A stretch of DNA of 64,000 nucleotides, from the NCBI RefSeq assembly GCF_019397265.1, contig NZ_CP068985.1, positions 4,258,501-4,322,500 on the forward strand, read 5' to 3'. The stretch is from Nonomuraea coxensis DSM 45129 (lineage in GTDB: Bacteria; Actinomycetota; Actinomycetes; Streptosporangiales; Streptosporangiaceae). Position numbers and translations under genes: made by a program. Positions 34,751 to 44,000 of this stretch are shown here, in pieces (position 1 is the first letter of the stretch; every line of letters begins with the position of its first letter). Under the pieces are notes generated by a model. That model saw nothing but the letters and a program-made list of their open reading frames with translations. It was not told where the DNA came from and ran no database searches.

Positions 34751-35788
34751 GTGCGGCTCGGATTCAGCATCGGCACCCTCGGCCCCGTGGCGGCCGGCCA
34801 CGACGCCCAGCTCACGCTGGTGCGCGAGGCCGAACGGCTCGGCTACGACTCGGTGTGGGCGTCGGAGGGCTACGGCGTCGACCCGGTGACCACGATGGCC
34901 TGGCTGGCGGCCGGAACCGAGCGCATCGCCCTCGGCACCGGCGTGCTCCAGGTGACCGGCCGCACCGCGATCGCGGCGGCGATGGCCGCGACCACGGTCG
35001 ACCGCATCTCGGGCGGCCGGTTCCTGCTCGGGCTCGGCGCGTCCGGCCCGCAGGTGGCCGAGGGCTGGCACGGCCAGCGCTACGAGCGGCCCCTGGCCCA
35101 CCTGCGCGACTATGTCGCCGTCGTCCGCACCGCGCTCGCGGGCCGCCCGGTCGAGCACGCCGGCCCCGAGATCGTGCTGCCGCTGCCGGACAGCCGGGGC
35201 AAGGCGCTGAGCATGACGGTCTCGCCCGTCCAGCGGCCGCTGCCCGTTCACCTGGCCGCGATGGGGCCGAAGGCGGTCGCGCTGGCGGGGGAGATCGCCG
35301 AGGGCTGGCTGCCCATCCACTTCCCGCCCGAGCACCTCGCCGAGACGATGGAGCACCTGCGCGCCGGAGCGGCCCGCGCCGGCCGGGACGCCTCCCGGGT
35401 GGAGGTCTCGCCGATGGTCATGGCCATGGTCGACGACGACGCCGACTACGCCCGAGACCTGGTCCGGCCGATGCTCGCGCTCTACCTCGGCGGCATGGGC
35501 ACCCGGCAGGTCAATTTCTACAACCGGCTGGCGCACCGCCTCGGGTTCGGCCCGGCGGCGGCCCGCGTGCGCGACGCCTACCTCGACGGCGACCTCGGCG
35601 AGGCGATGGAGGAGGTGCCCGACGACCTCGTGGACGCCCTGACGCTGTGCGGCACGCCCGCGCGGGTGCGCGAGCGGCTGGAGGACTACCGCAAGGCGGG
35701 CGCGACCCGGCTCATCGTCGGGCTGAACGCGCCCACCGTGGAGGACCGCGCCGACCAGCTCGGCTGGCTGGCCGAGCTCAACGCCTGA
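34751..35788 (+). CDS. LLM-class flavin/F420-dependent oxidoreductase
   Basis: TIM-barrel oxidoreductase of 345 residues in the luciferase-like monooxygenase superfamily: FSIGTLGP at strand 1, EAERLGYDSVWASEGYGVDP, IALGTGVLQV, RFLLGLGASGPQV and LAAMGPKAVALAGEIAEGWL. Sequence style matches F420-dependent members of actinomycetes; FMN use is possible. The GTG start at 34751 is fixed by AGGAGGAGG just upstream. It lies 28 nt after the MFS gene and ends the plus-strand operon, facing the second MFS gene. Substrate unknown; it may tailor the peptide or be a cluster-border gene. Confidence 0.88.
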   Translation: MRLGFSIGTLGPVAAGHDAQLTLVREAERLGYDSVWASEGYGVDPVTTMAWLAAGTERIALGTGVLQVTGRTAIAAAMAATTVDRISGGRFLLGLGASGPQVAEGWHGQRYERPLAHLRDYVAVVRTALAGRPVEHAGPEIVLPLPDSRGKALSMTVSPVQRPLPVHLAAMGPKAVALAGEIAEGWLPIHFPPEHLAETMEHLRAGAARAGRDASRVEVSPMVMAMVDDDADYARDLVRPMLALYLGGMGTRQVNFYNRLAHRLGFGPAAARVRDAYLDGDLGEAMEEVPDDLVDALTLCGTPARVRERLEDYRKAGATRLIVGLNAPTVEDRADQLGWLAELNA

Positions 35789-35819
35789 GCCCGGCCCTCC
35801 TCGGCCCCGCCGGCCCGGT

Positions 35820-37088
35820 TCACGCCGCGGCGGGGGCCTGCGGCATCTCCTTCATCCGGGGGATCGGCGACAGCGCCAGCACGATCATCGGCACGATCGC
35901 GCCGATGATCGCCGCGACCAGCACCACCGGCCGCATGCCCACGGCCTCGCCGAGCAGCCCGGCGACGAGCGCGCCGAGCGGCGCGGGCACCAGCCCCATC
36001 GCCCAGATGGTGGCGATGACCCGCCCGACCAGCTCGCGCGGCGTCGCCGACTGCAGCACGGTGATGTTGTTCACCACGAATATCTGCGTGCACAGCCCGA
36101 CGAGCAGCTGGGAGAAGGCGAGCACGCCGATCGCCAGCCACAGCGGGCCGCCCGCCAGCGGCACCAGGATGAGCGCGCTGTTGCCGATCACCGTGGACCA
36201 GAACATGGTGGGCCCCGGCCCGGCCCGCTTCATCAGCCGCACCGACAGCCACGCCCCGGCGACGGCCCCGACCCCGCCGACCGCGAGCACCCCGCCGACC
36301 CAGCCGGCCGGCACGCCGGGGCCCTCGATCACGTACGGGATGAGCAGCGTCTGCAGGATGCCGATGTCGAAGAAGGAGTAGACGGCGCTGGCGATGGCGA
36401 GCGGCCGGACCACCGGATGGGCCATCACCCAGCCGAACCCGGCCCGGATGGCCGCGATCATGGAGCCGCCGGCGTCGGGCGGCGGCGGGTCCTCGCGCTT
36501 GCGGATGGAGACCAGGAACAGCGCCGACAGGACGTAGCTGACCGCGTCCACGATGATGACCAGCGGCGCCGACCGGGTGGCGATGAGGAACCCGGCGAGG
36601 CTCGGCCCGACCGCCTTGGACACCGAGTCGCTGAGCTGCAGCTTGCTGTTGCCGTCACCGAGGTGCTCGGGAGCGACGAGCGCCGGCAGGTACGACCGGT
36701 AGGCGATCTCGAACAGCACCCCGAAGACGCCCATGACGAACACGACGACGTACAGCCACCACAGCGTCAGCAGGTCCATGACGAACAGCACCGGCACCGT
36801 GGCCAGCATGAACGCGCGGATCACGTCGCTCCAGATCAGCACCGGCCGCCGCCGCATCCGGTCCACCCAGACGCCGACCACGAAGAACAGCACCATGGGC
36901 AGCCTGGCCAGCGCGCCGAGCACGCCCATCTCGGCGACGGAGGCGTGCAGCCACAGGTAGGCGACGACCGGCATGGCGAGCACGGTCACCTGGGAGCCGA
37001 CCAGCGACAGGCTCTCGCCGCTCCACAACTTCAGGAAGTCGCGGTCGCGCCACAGGGTGGCCGGCTCAGTCGTTGGGGGTGAGGCCAT
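35820..37088 (-). CDS. MFS transporter, last gene of the NRPS operon
   Basis: Membrane protein of 422 residues, about 12 hydrophobic segments. WRDRDFLKLWSGESLSLVGSQVTVLA opens the protein in the style of MFS_3 / enterobactin-exporter-like pumps, and VDRMRRRPVLIWSD is the motif-A loop. The ATG at 37088 overlaps the end of the C-A-T-TE gene by 23 nt, so it is co-transcribed with the NRPS genes. It is the likely exporter of the product of the 37-62 kb line. Only 31 bp separates it from the convergent oxidoreductase gene; that gap is GC-rich and shows no convincing terminator. Confidence 0.9.
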   Translation of the reverse strand: MASPPTTEPATLWRDRDFLKLWSGESLSLVGSQVTVLAMPVVAYLWLHASVAEMGVLGALARLPMVLFFVVGVWVDRMRRRPVLIWSDVIRAFMLATVPVLFVMDLLTLWWLYVVVFVMGVFGVLFEIAYRSYLPALVAPEHLGDGNSKLQLSDSVSKAVGPSLAGFLIATRSAPLVIIVDAVSYVLSALFLVSIRKREDPPPPDAGGSMIAAIRAGFGWVMAHPVVRPLAIASAVYSFFDIGILQTLLIPYVIEGPGVPAGWVGGVLAVGGVGAVAGAWLSVRLMKRAGPGPTMFWSTVIGNSALILVPLAGGPLWLAIGVLAFSQLLVGLCTQIFVVNNITVLQSATPRELVGRVIATIWAMGLVPAPLGALVAGLLGEAVGMRPVVLVAAIIGAIVPMIVLALSPIPRMKEMPQAPAAA

Positions 37089-40000
37089 GATCGATGCTGC
37101 TCCTCAGCTCGGCGGCCGCGAGGGCGACCCGGGGCTCGTACATGACGGTGAAGCGCTCGCCGTGGATGGGCGAGATGCGCAGGCGGCCGGTGACGACGTC
37201 CCGCCAGCCCATGTCGTCGGGCGGCACGCCCTCCGCGGCGGGCGAGAACAGCAGCACGTCCCCGTCGTAGGGGGCGTGCCGGTAGTGGCCGACGGCGTGC
37301 GCGTTGGCGCGGAAGACCTCGACGAAACGGCGGGCCTGGCGCAGGTCGGCGGTGTCGGGCTGCAGGGTGCCCGCCCGGGAGGCGGCGTCGATCACGGCCA
37401 GCAGCCGCTCGTCGGGGCTCATCCGGTGCAGCTCGTCCAGGTCGACCTGGACGTTGCCGCCGGCCAGGGCGTGGGTGAGCAGGACCGCGTCGTCCTCCAG
37501 CGAGGCGCGCAGCACCGGCTCGTCGGCGTCGGAGTAGAACAGGACGACGAGCGGCACCTCCTCGCCCAGCTCGCGCAGCCGGCGGGCGGTCTCCAGCGCG
37601 ATGTTGCCGCCGATGCAGTAGCCGCCCAGCACGTACGGCCCGTGCGGCCGCACCTTCAGCAGGTGCTCGGTGTAGTCGTCCACCATCTCCGCCAGCGTGG
37701 CGTGCGGCCGCTCGCCGGGGGCGAGCCCGGCCGCCTGCACGGCGTAGACGGGCTGGTCGGGGCCGAGGTGCCGGGTCAGCGGCAGGTAGCGGAAGACCTG
37801 CCCGCCGAGGGCGTGGAACAGGAACACCGGGTCGCGCCCGCCGGTCGGCCGCAGCGGCACGATCCGCGCCGGCGCGCCGTCGTTGTCCTGCGGGCGGCGC
37901 AGCTCGGCGGCCAGCAGGGCGACGGTCGGCGCGGTGAGCACCGTCGACAGCGGCACCTCGCGGCCCAGCTCCTTGCGCAGCCGCATGGTGAGGCGCAGGG
38001 CCAGCAGGGAGTGGCCGCCGAGGGCGAAGAAGTCGTCGTGCACGCCGACGGCGTCCACGCCGAGCGTCTCCTCCCACAGCGTGCCGAGCCTGGCCTCGAA
38101 CGGGTCGCGCGGCGGCAGGTACGGCGCCCGCCCGCTCTCGCCAGGGTCGGGCAGCGCGGCCCGGTCGAGCTTGCCGTTGGCGGTGACGGGCAGCGCGTCG
38201 AGCCGTACCCAGGCGGTGGGGACCATGTGCTCGGGCAGCCGCCTGCGCAGCGCCGGGGCGGGATCGACCGGCCCGTCGCCCTCGTCGTTCTCGGGGACGA
38301 CGTAGCCGACGAGCCGGTCGCCGCGCAGCACGACGACGGCGGCGCGGATGCCGGGGTCGGCGGCCAGCAGCGCCTCGATCTCGCCGAGCTCCACCCGCTG
38401 GCCGCGGATCTTGACCTGGAAGTCGGTCCTGCCGAGGTACTGGACCTCGCCCGTGGGCAGCCAGCGGGCCACGTCGCCGGTCCGGTAGAGGCGGGCGCCG
38501 GGCGGCCCGTACGGGTCGGGGACGAACCGCTCGGCCGTGAGCGCGGGCCGGCCCACGTAGCCGCGGGCGAGCTGCACGCCGCCCAGGCAGAGCTCACCCG
38601 GGGTGCCGACGGGCACCCGCCGGCCGTCCGCGCCGAGCACCTCCAGCCGGGTGTTGGCGACCGGCCGGCCGATGGGCACCAGCGGCTCGCCCGGCTCGTA
38701 CGGATGCCAGGTGACGTCCACGGCCGCCTCCGTGGGCCCGTACAGGTTGTGCAGCCCGGTCCCCGGCAGGCGGTCGTGGCAGCGCGCGGCCAGCTCCGCG
38801 CCCAGGGCCTCGCCGGAGCAGATGAGCCGGCGCAGCGGCGGCAGCTCGGGCTCGTCGAGGAACAGCTCCAGCATGGACGGCACGAAGTGCATGGTGGTGA
38901 CGCCGTGGGCGGCGGCGAGCCCGGCCAGGCGGGCGCCGTCGCGGTGCGCGCCCGGCTCGGCGACCACCAGCCCCGCGCCGGTGATCAGCGGCCAGAACAG
39001 CTCCCACACCGACACGTCGAACGACAGCGGCGTCTTGTGCAGCACGCGCTCGTCCGCGCCCAGCCCGAACGCCTCCTGCATCCAGCGCAGCCGGTTGACG
39101 ATCGCCCGGTGCGAGACGCCGACGCCCTTGGGCCGGCCGGTGGACCCCGACGTGAAGATCACGTACGCGAGCGCGTCGGGAGGCACCCGCACCGGCGGCC
39201 GGGTTTCCTCCCCCAGATCGTCGAGGGACAGGGCGACGCCCTCGGGAAGGTCCGCCGCGCCGCCGGTCAGCACCGTGCGCGTCCCCGCGTCCTCGATCAT
39301 GTACGCCATCCGCTCCGCCGGCAGGCCCGGCTCCAGCGGCAGGTAGGCGGCCCCGGCCCCGAGCACGCCGAGCAGGGCGGGCAGCAGGAGGGGGCCGCGT
39401 TCGAGATGGACGCCGACGACGTCGCCGGGCCGGACGCCGGCCGCCGCCAGCCGGGCGCTGACCGCCCCGGCCCGCCCGGCCAGCTCGCGGTAGGTGATCC
39501 ACTCGCCGTCGTAGCAGACGGCGGGCGCGTCCGGGGTGCGGGCGGCCTGCTCGCCGATCAGCTCGTGCAGCGTCGCCTCCGGCCAGTCGCGGGCGGTGGC
39601 GTTCCAGCCGCCGATCGCGGCGGCGTCGCGGTCCAGGTACGGCTCGGCGGGCCGCGGGTCGGCGGCCGGATCGGCGGCCTGGGCGAGCGCGGTCAGGTAG
39701 TGCTCGCCGATCCGCGCGACCTGCCCGGCGTCGAACTGCGCCCGGTCGTAGGTGAGGGTCAGGTCGAAGCCGCCGTGCTCGCGCGAGCGGCTGAACGCGG
39801 CGGCGAACGGCACGTCGGTCTGCTCGAAGAAGTCCTGCCCCACGATCTCGACCCCGGGGCCGCCCGCCGCGGGGACGCCCTGGTAGACGTGGAAGTCGCG
39901 GAAGTCGAACAGCACGTCCAGCAGCGGGGAGCGGCCCGCGTCCCGCTGGATCTCGAACAGCGGGTACCTCCGGTGCGGCAGCAGCGCCACCTCCGCCTCG

Positions 40001-41004
40001 AACACCTCCCGCGCCAGCGCCGCCCACGTCGGCGCGGTCACGTCCAGGCGCAGCGGCACGGTGTTGAGGAACAGCCCGAGGACCTCCTCGCCGGCCTCGC
40101 GCTCCGGCCTGCTGTGCGTGACCAGGCCCGTCATGACCTCGCTCGCCCCCGTCACCAGGGCGAGGACCCGCAGGTGGGCGGCCAGCAGCAGGGTGCGCAG
40201 CGGCACCGCCAGCTCCCTGGCCGCCGCGCCGAGCCGCTCCAGCAGCTCCGCGGGCAGCGGCAGCCGCAGCACCTCGGCCCCCGGCTCGCCGCGCGAGCCG
40301 GGTGAGCCGTGCGCATCCGTCGAGCCCGTCGAGTCCGTCGAGTGCGGCAGGCGTGGCAGCCGCGTGTCCGGCGCGTCCGCCACCCGCTCCCGCCAGAACG
40401 CCCGCGTCTCCGGCGCGGCCACGGCGGCGCGCTCGGCGGCCACCAGCTCGCGGAAGGCCGCGCCGGGCGCGGCGACCGGCAGCGGCTCGCCGCTCAGGTG
40501 CCCGTGGTAGCGCCGCAGCAGCTCGGTGACGAGGGCCGCCACGCTCCACCCGTCCAGGATCGCGTGGTGGAAGCTCAGGCTGAACGCGAACAGCTCCGCC
40601 CCCAGCACGTGCACGTGCGCGCGGGCCAGCGGCGGCGACGCCCAGTCGAACGGCCGCCGCTTCTCCGCCTCCGACCACGCCGCCAGCCGCCGCCCGGCCT
40701 CCGGATCCCCGGAGAGGTCCGTCACCTCCAGCGGCAGCGTCGCCGCGCGGTGCACGAGCTGCAGCGGCTCGCTGAACCCGGTCAGGTCGAACGAGGTGCG
40801 CAGGACGGGATGGCGGGCGGTCACCTCGGCCAGCGCCGCGCGGAACGCCCCGGCGTCGAACCGGCCGCGCAGGGTGAGCGTGGTCAGGTCGTGGTAGGTG
40901 GCCGCGTCCGGCTCGTACGCGCTGTGGTAGAGCATCCCCGCCTGCAGCGCGGCCAGAGGATAGGCGTCCTCCAGGCCGCGCGCGGCTCCCGTCGTCACGG
41001 TCAT
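37066..41004 (-). CDS. NRPS C-A-T-TE, serine module with Cys-type thioesterase
   Basis: Terminal subunit of 1312 residues: C (about 10-440, HHAILDGWS), A (about 450-945), T (about 965-1035, DDFFALGGHSLLAL), TE (about 1060-1300). The C domain opens with EDAYPLAALQAGMLYHS, the form common in C domains accepting D-configured donors, although no epimerase domain precedes it. The A code reads D-V-W-H-I-S-L-V-D-K, a good match to serine (DVWHLSLIDK). The TE is odd: the nucleophile elbow is LGGYCIGGN (Cys for Ser), and in the C-terminal motif, usually GxH, the sequence is PIHGERFTVM, with Arg in place of the His. It is either a Cys thioesterase with rearranged base or a TE with unusual chemistry. 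The ATG overlaps the preceding NRPS stop by 4 nt. Confidence 0.94.
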   Translation of the reverse strand: MTVTTGAARGLEDAYPLAALQAGMLYHSAYEPDAATYHDLTTLTLRGRFDAGAFRAALAEVTARHPVLRTSFDLTGFSEPLQLVHRAATLPLEVTDLSGDPEAGRRLAAWSEAEKRRPFDWASPPLARAHVHVLGAELFAFSLSFHHAILDGWSVAALVTELLRRYHGHLSGEPLPVAAPGAAFRELVAAERAAVAAPETRAFWRERVADAPDTRLPRLPHSTDSTGSTDAHGSPGSRGEPGAEVLRLPLPAELLERLGAAARELAVPLRTLLLAAHLRVLALVTGASEVMTGLVTHSRPEREAGEEVLGLFLNTVPLRLDVTAPTWAALAREVFEAEVALLPHRRYPLFEIQRDAGRSPLLDVLFDFRDFHVYQGVPAAGGPGVEIVGQDFFEQTDVPFAAAFSRSREHGGFDLTLTYDRAQFDAGQVARIGEHYLTALAQAADPAADPRPAEPYLDRDAAAIGGWNATARDWPEATLHELIGEQAARTPDAPAVCYDGEWITYRELAGRAGAVSARLAAAGVRPGDVVGVHLERGPLLLPALLGVLGAGAAYLPLEPGLPAERMAYMIEDAGTRTVLTGGAADLPEGVALSLDDLGEETRPPVRVPPDALAYVIFTSGSTGRPKGVGVSHRAIVNRLRWMQEAFGLGADERVLHKTPLSFDVSVWELFWPLITGAGLVVAEPGAHRDGARLAGLAAAHGVTTMHFVPSMLELFLDEPELPPLRRLICSGEALGAELAARCHDRLPGTGLHNLYGPTEAAVDVTWHPYEPGEPLVPIGRPVANTRLEVLGADGRRVPVGTPGELCLGGVQLARGYVGRPALTAERFVPDPYGPPGARLYRTGDVARWLPTGEVQYLGRTDFQVKIRGQRVELGEIEALLAADPGIRAAVVVLRGDRLVGYVVPENDEGDGPVDPAPALRRRLPEHMVPTAWVRLDALPVTANGKLDRAALPDPGESGRAPYLPPRDPFEARLGTLWEETLGVDAVGVHDDFFALGGHSLLALRLTMRLRKELGREVPLSTVLTAPTVALLAAELRRPQDNDGAPARIVPLRPTGGRDPVFLFHALGGQVFRYLPLTRHLGPDQPVYAVQAAGLAPGERPHATLAEMVDDYTEHLLKVRPHGPYVLGGYCIGGNIALETARRLRELGEEVPLVVLFYSDADEPVLRASLEDDAVLLTHALAGGNVQVDLDELHRMSPDERLLAVIDAASRAGTLQPDTADLRQARRFVEVFRANAHAVGHYRHAPYDGDVLLFSPAAEGVPPDDMGWRDVVTGRLRISPIHGERFTVMYEPRVALAAAELRSSIDHGLTPND

Positions 41005-44000
41005 CGCGCCTCGCCTTCCAGCAGTCGTGCCAGGTCCTCGGGGTTGAGCAGGCCGAACGGCCGCTCCGGTGGGTCTTGAGCGGGTTCGCCGGCCGGGGCG
41101 GTTCCCAGCCGCCCGGCCAGCTCCCTGACGGTCTGGTGGCGGAAGAGCTGCTCCAGCCGGACCGCGTACCCGGCCTCGCGCAGGCGGGCGACCACCTTGA
41201 GGCTGCGGATGGAGTCGCCGCCGACGGCGAAGAAGTTGTCGTGGGCCGAGACGCGCTCCAGCCCGAGCACGCCACGCCAGGCGGCGGCGACCGCCAGCTC
41301 GGCCGCCCCCTCCGGTTCGGCGTGCCCGGCGGCCCCGGCCGCCCGGGGGTCGGGGAGGGCGTTCCTGTCGAGCTTGCCGCTGCGGTTGAGCGGCAGCTCG
41401 GCGAGCACCGTCCACGTCGCCGGGATCAGGTGGCCGGGCAGCGTGTCGCGGAGCAGCCGATCCCATCCGCCGCCGGGATCGTCCGGGTCCGCGGGGACCA
41501 CGTAGCCGGCCAGGCGCAGGCCGGCGGGGTCGGCGACGGCGCGGACGGCGGCGGCGCGCACGCCCGGCAGGGCCGCCAGCGCCGCCTCGATCTCGCCGAG
41601 CTCGACCCGCATGCCGCGGATCTTCACCTGGTGGTCGGCCCGGCCGAGGTACTCGATCTCGCCGTCGGGCCGCCACCGGGCCAGGTCGCCGGTGTCGTAC
41701 AGCCGCCCGCCCGGCGGCCCGTACGGGTCGGGCACGAACCGCTCGGCCGTCAGCGCGGGGCGGCCGACGTAGCCGCGGGCGAGCTGCACGCCGCCGATCC
41801 ACAGGGTGCCGGGCACCCCGGCAGGGACCCGGTTCATGCGGTCGTCGAGGATCTCCAGCCGGGTGTTCGGCACCGGCCGCCCGATCGGGACCGTCCGCTC
41901 GCCCGGCTCGTACGGATGCCAGGTGACGTCCACCGCCGCCTCCGTCGGCCCGTACAGGTTGTGCAGGGACGCGCCGGGCAGCGCGGCGGCGAAGCGGCCG
42001 GCCAGTCCGGCGCCCAGCGCCTCGCCCGAGCAGACCACGGCGCGCAGCGCGCCGAGCCGCGCCCCCAGGCCGGGCTCGGCGAGGAAGGCGTCCAGCATCG
42101 ACGGCACGAAGTGCGCCAGGCTGACGGACTCGCCCTCCATCAGGTCCGCCAGGTAGGCGGGGTCGGCGTGCCCGCCGGGCCGGGCGACGACCAGCCCCGC
42201 CCCGGTCATCAGCGGCCAGAACAGCTCCCACACCGACACGTCGAACGAGAACGGCGTCTTGAGCGGCACCCGGTCGTCCCCGGTGAGCAGGAAGACGTCC
42301 TGCATCCAGCGCAGCCGGTTGACGATCGCCCGGTGCGAGACGCCGACGCCCTTGGGCCGGCCGGTCGAACCCGACGTGAAGATCACGTACGCCAGGTCGT
42401 CCGGATGCGGCCTGACATCGAGCGGCCCGCCGTCCTCGGCGGCGATCGCGCCGGCGTCCCGGTCGAGCAGCACCGACGGGGCCGGCAGCAGGTGGGCGAG
42501 AGCCCCGGTCGTGACGGCCAGCCGCGCGCCCGCGTCGGCGAGCATGCCCGCCAGCCGCCCGGCCGGATGGTCCGGCTCCAGCGGCAGGTACGCCGCCCCG
42601 GCCGCGACCACCGCGTGCACGGCGACGACCAGGTCCGTCCCGCGCTCCAGGCACACCCCGACGACGTCCCCGGGGCCGGCCCCGAGCGCCCGCAGCCGCC
42701 TGGCCAGCCGGTTCACCCGGCCGGCGAACTCCCCGTAGGTCATCCAGACGCCGTCGCAGCGGACGGCGGGCGCGTCCGGGGTCCGCGCGGCCTGCGCCGC
42801 CAGCAGCTCAGGCAGGGCCGCGTCGGGGACGGGCACGCCGGTGTCGTTGGCCCGGCGCACGAGCTCCAGCTCGGCCGGGGTGAGCAGGGGCAGGTCGGCG
42901 ACCGGCCGCTCCGGCTCGGCGAGCGCGGCGGCGAGCAAGGCGCGGAAGTGGTCGGCGAAGCGCTCCATCCGGTCGTGGTCGAACAGGTCGGTCGCGTAGT
43001 GCAGCACGCCTGTGAGCCGGTCGCCGGCCTCCTCGATCACCAGGTGCAGGTCCGCCTGCGCCACCCCGGGATCGACGTCGAGGGTGCGCAGGGCGATCCC
43101 GGCCACGTCCGGCGGCGCGGGCGGCACGTTCTGGTAGGCGAGCATCACCTGGAACAGCGGGTTGCGTGACAGGTCGCGCTCCTCGGCCAGCTCCTGCACC
43201 AGCACCTCGAACGGCAGCTCGGCGTGCTCGTGCCCGTCCAGCACGCGCTCGCGCACCCGCGCCAGCAGCTCGGCGAAGCTCGGCGCGCCGGACAGGTCGC
43301 CGCGCAGCACCAGCGTGTTGAGGAAGAGCCCGGCCAGCTCCTCCACGTCCGGATGGGACCGGCCGGAGACCGGCGTGCCGACGGGGATGTCGGCCCGCCC
43401 GGTGTAGCGGGCCAGCACCGCCTGGAACGCGGCCAGCACCACCATGAACGGCGTCACCTGCCGCTCCAGCGCCAGGGCGTGCGCCGCCGCCGTCGTCGCC
43501 GCGTCGATCGGGAACGTCAGCCGCCGCCCGTCCCCGCTCGCCCGCCCCTGCCGTTGCCGGTCCGCGGGCAGGTCCAGGCTGCCGGGCAGCCCGGCGAGCG
43601 CGTCCTTCCAGTACGCCAGGTCCGCCGTCCGACCCGCGACCCGCGCCCGGTGCCAGGCGGCGAAGTCCCGGTAGCGGGCGGGCAACGCCGGCAGCTCCGC
43701 CGGGGAACCGGTCACCCGGGCCCGGTAGAGCTCCATCAGGTCGCGCAGCAGGATCGACAGGCTCCACCGGTCGGCGACGACGTGGTGCAGGGTCAGGTAC
43801 AGGTCGTGCTCGCGCGCGCCCCGCCGGACCAGGACGGCCCGCGCCAGGGGCCCGGCCGCCAGGTCGAAGCGGTGCCGCGCCTCCTCCCTGCCCACGTCCT
43901 CGCCCGCCCGGACGGCCAGGCGCGGCCGTTGGCCGCCCTCGCGCAGGACGGGCTCGCCGTCCTCGTCCGCGACGACCAGGCGCAGGGCGTCGTGCCGGTC

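Noticed and set aside
35789..35819. Terminator between the convergent oxidoreductase and MFS genes.
   Set aside because: The 31-bp gap is uniformly GC-rich and any pairing I could draw is short and not distinctive.
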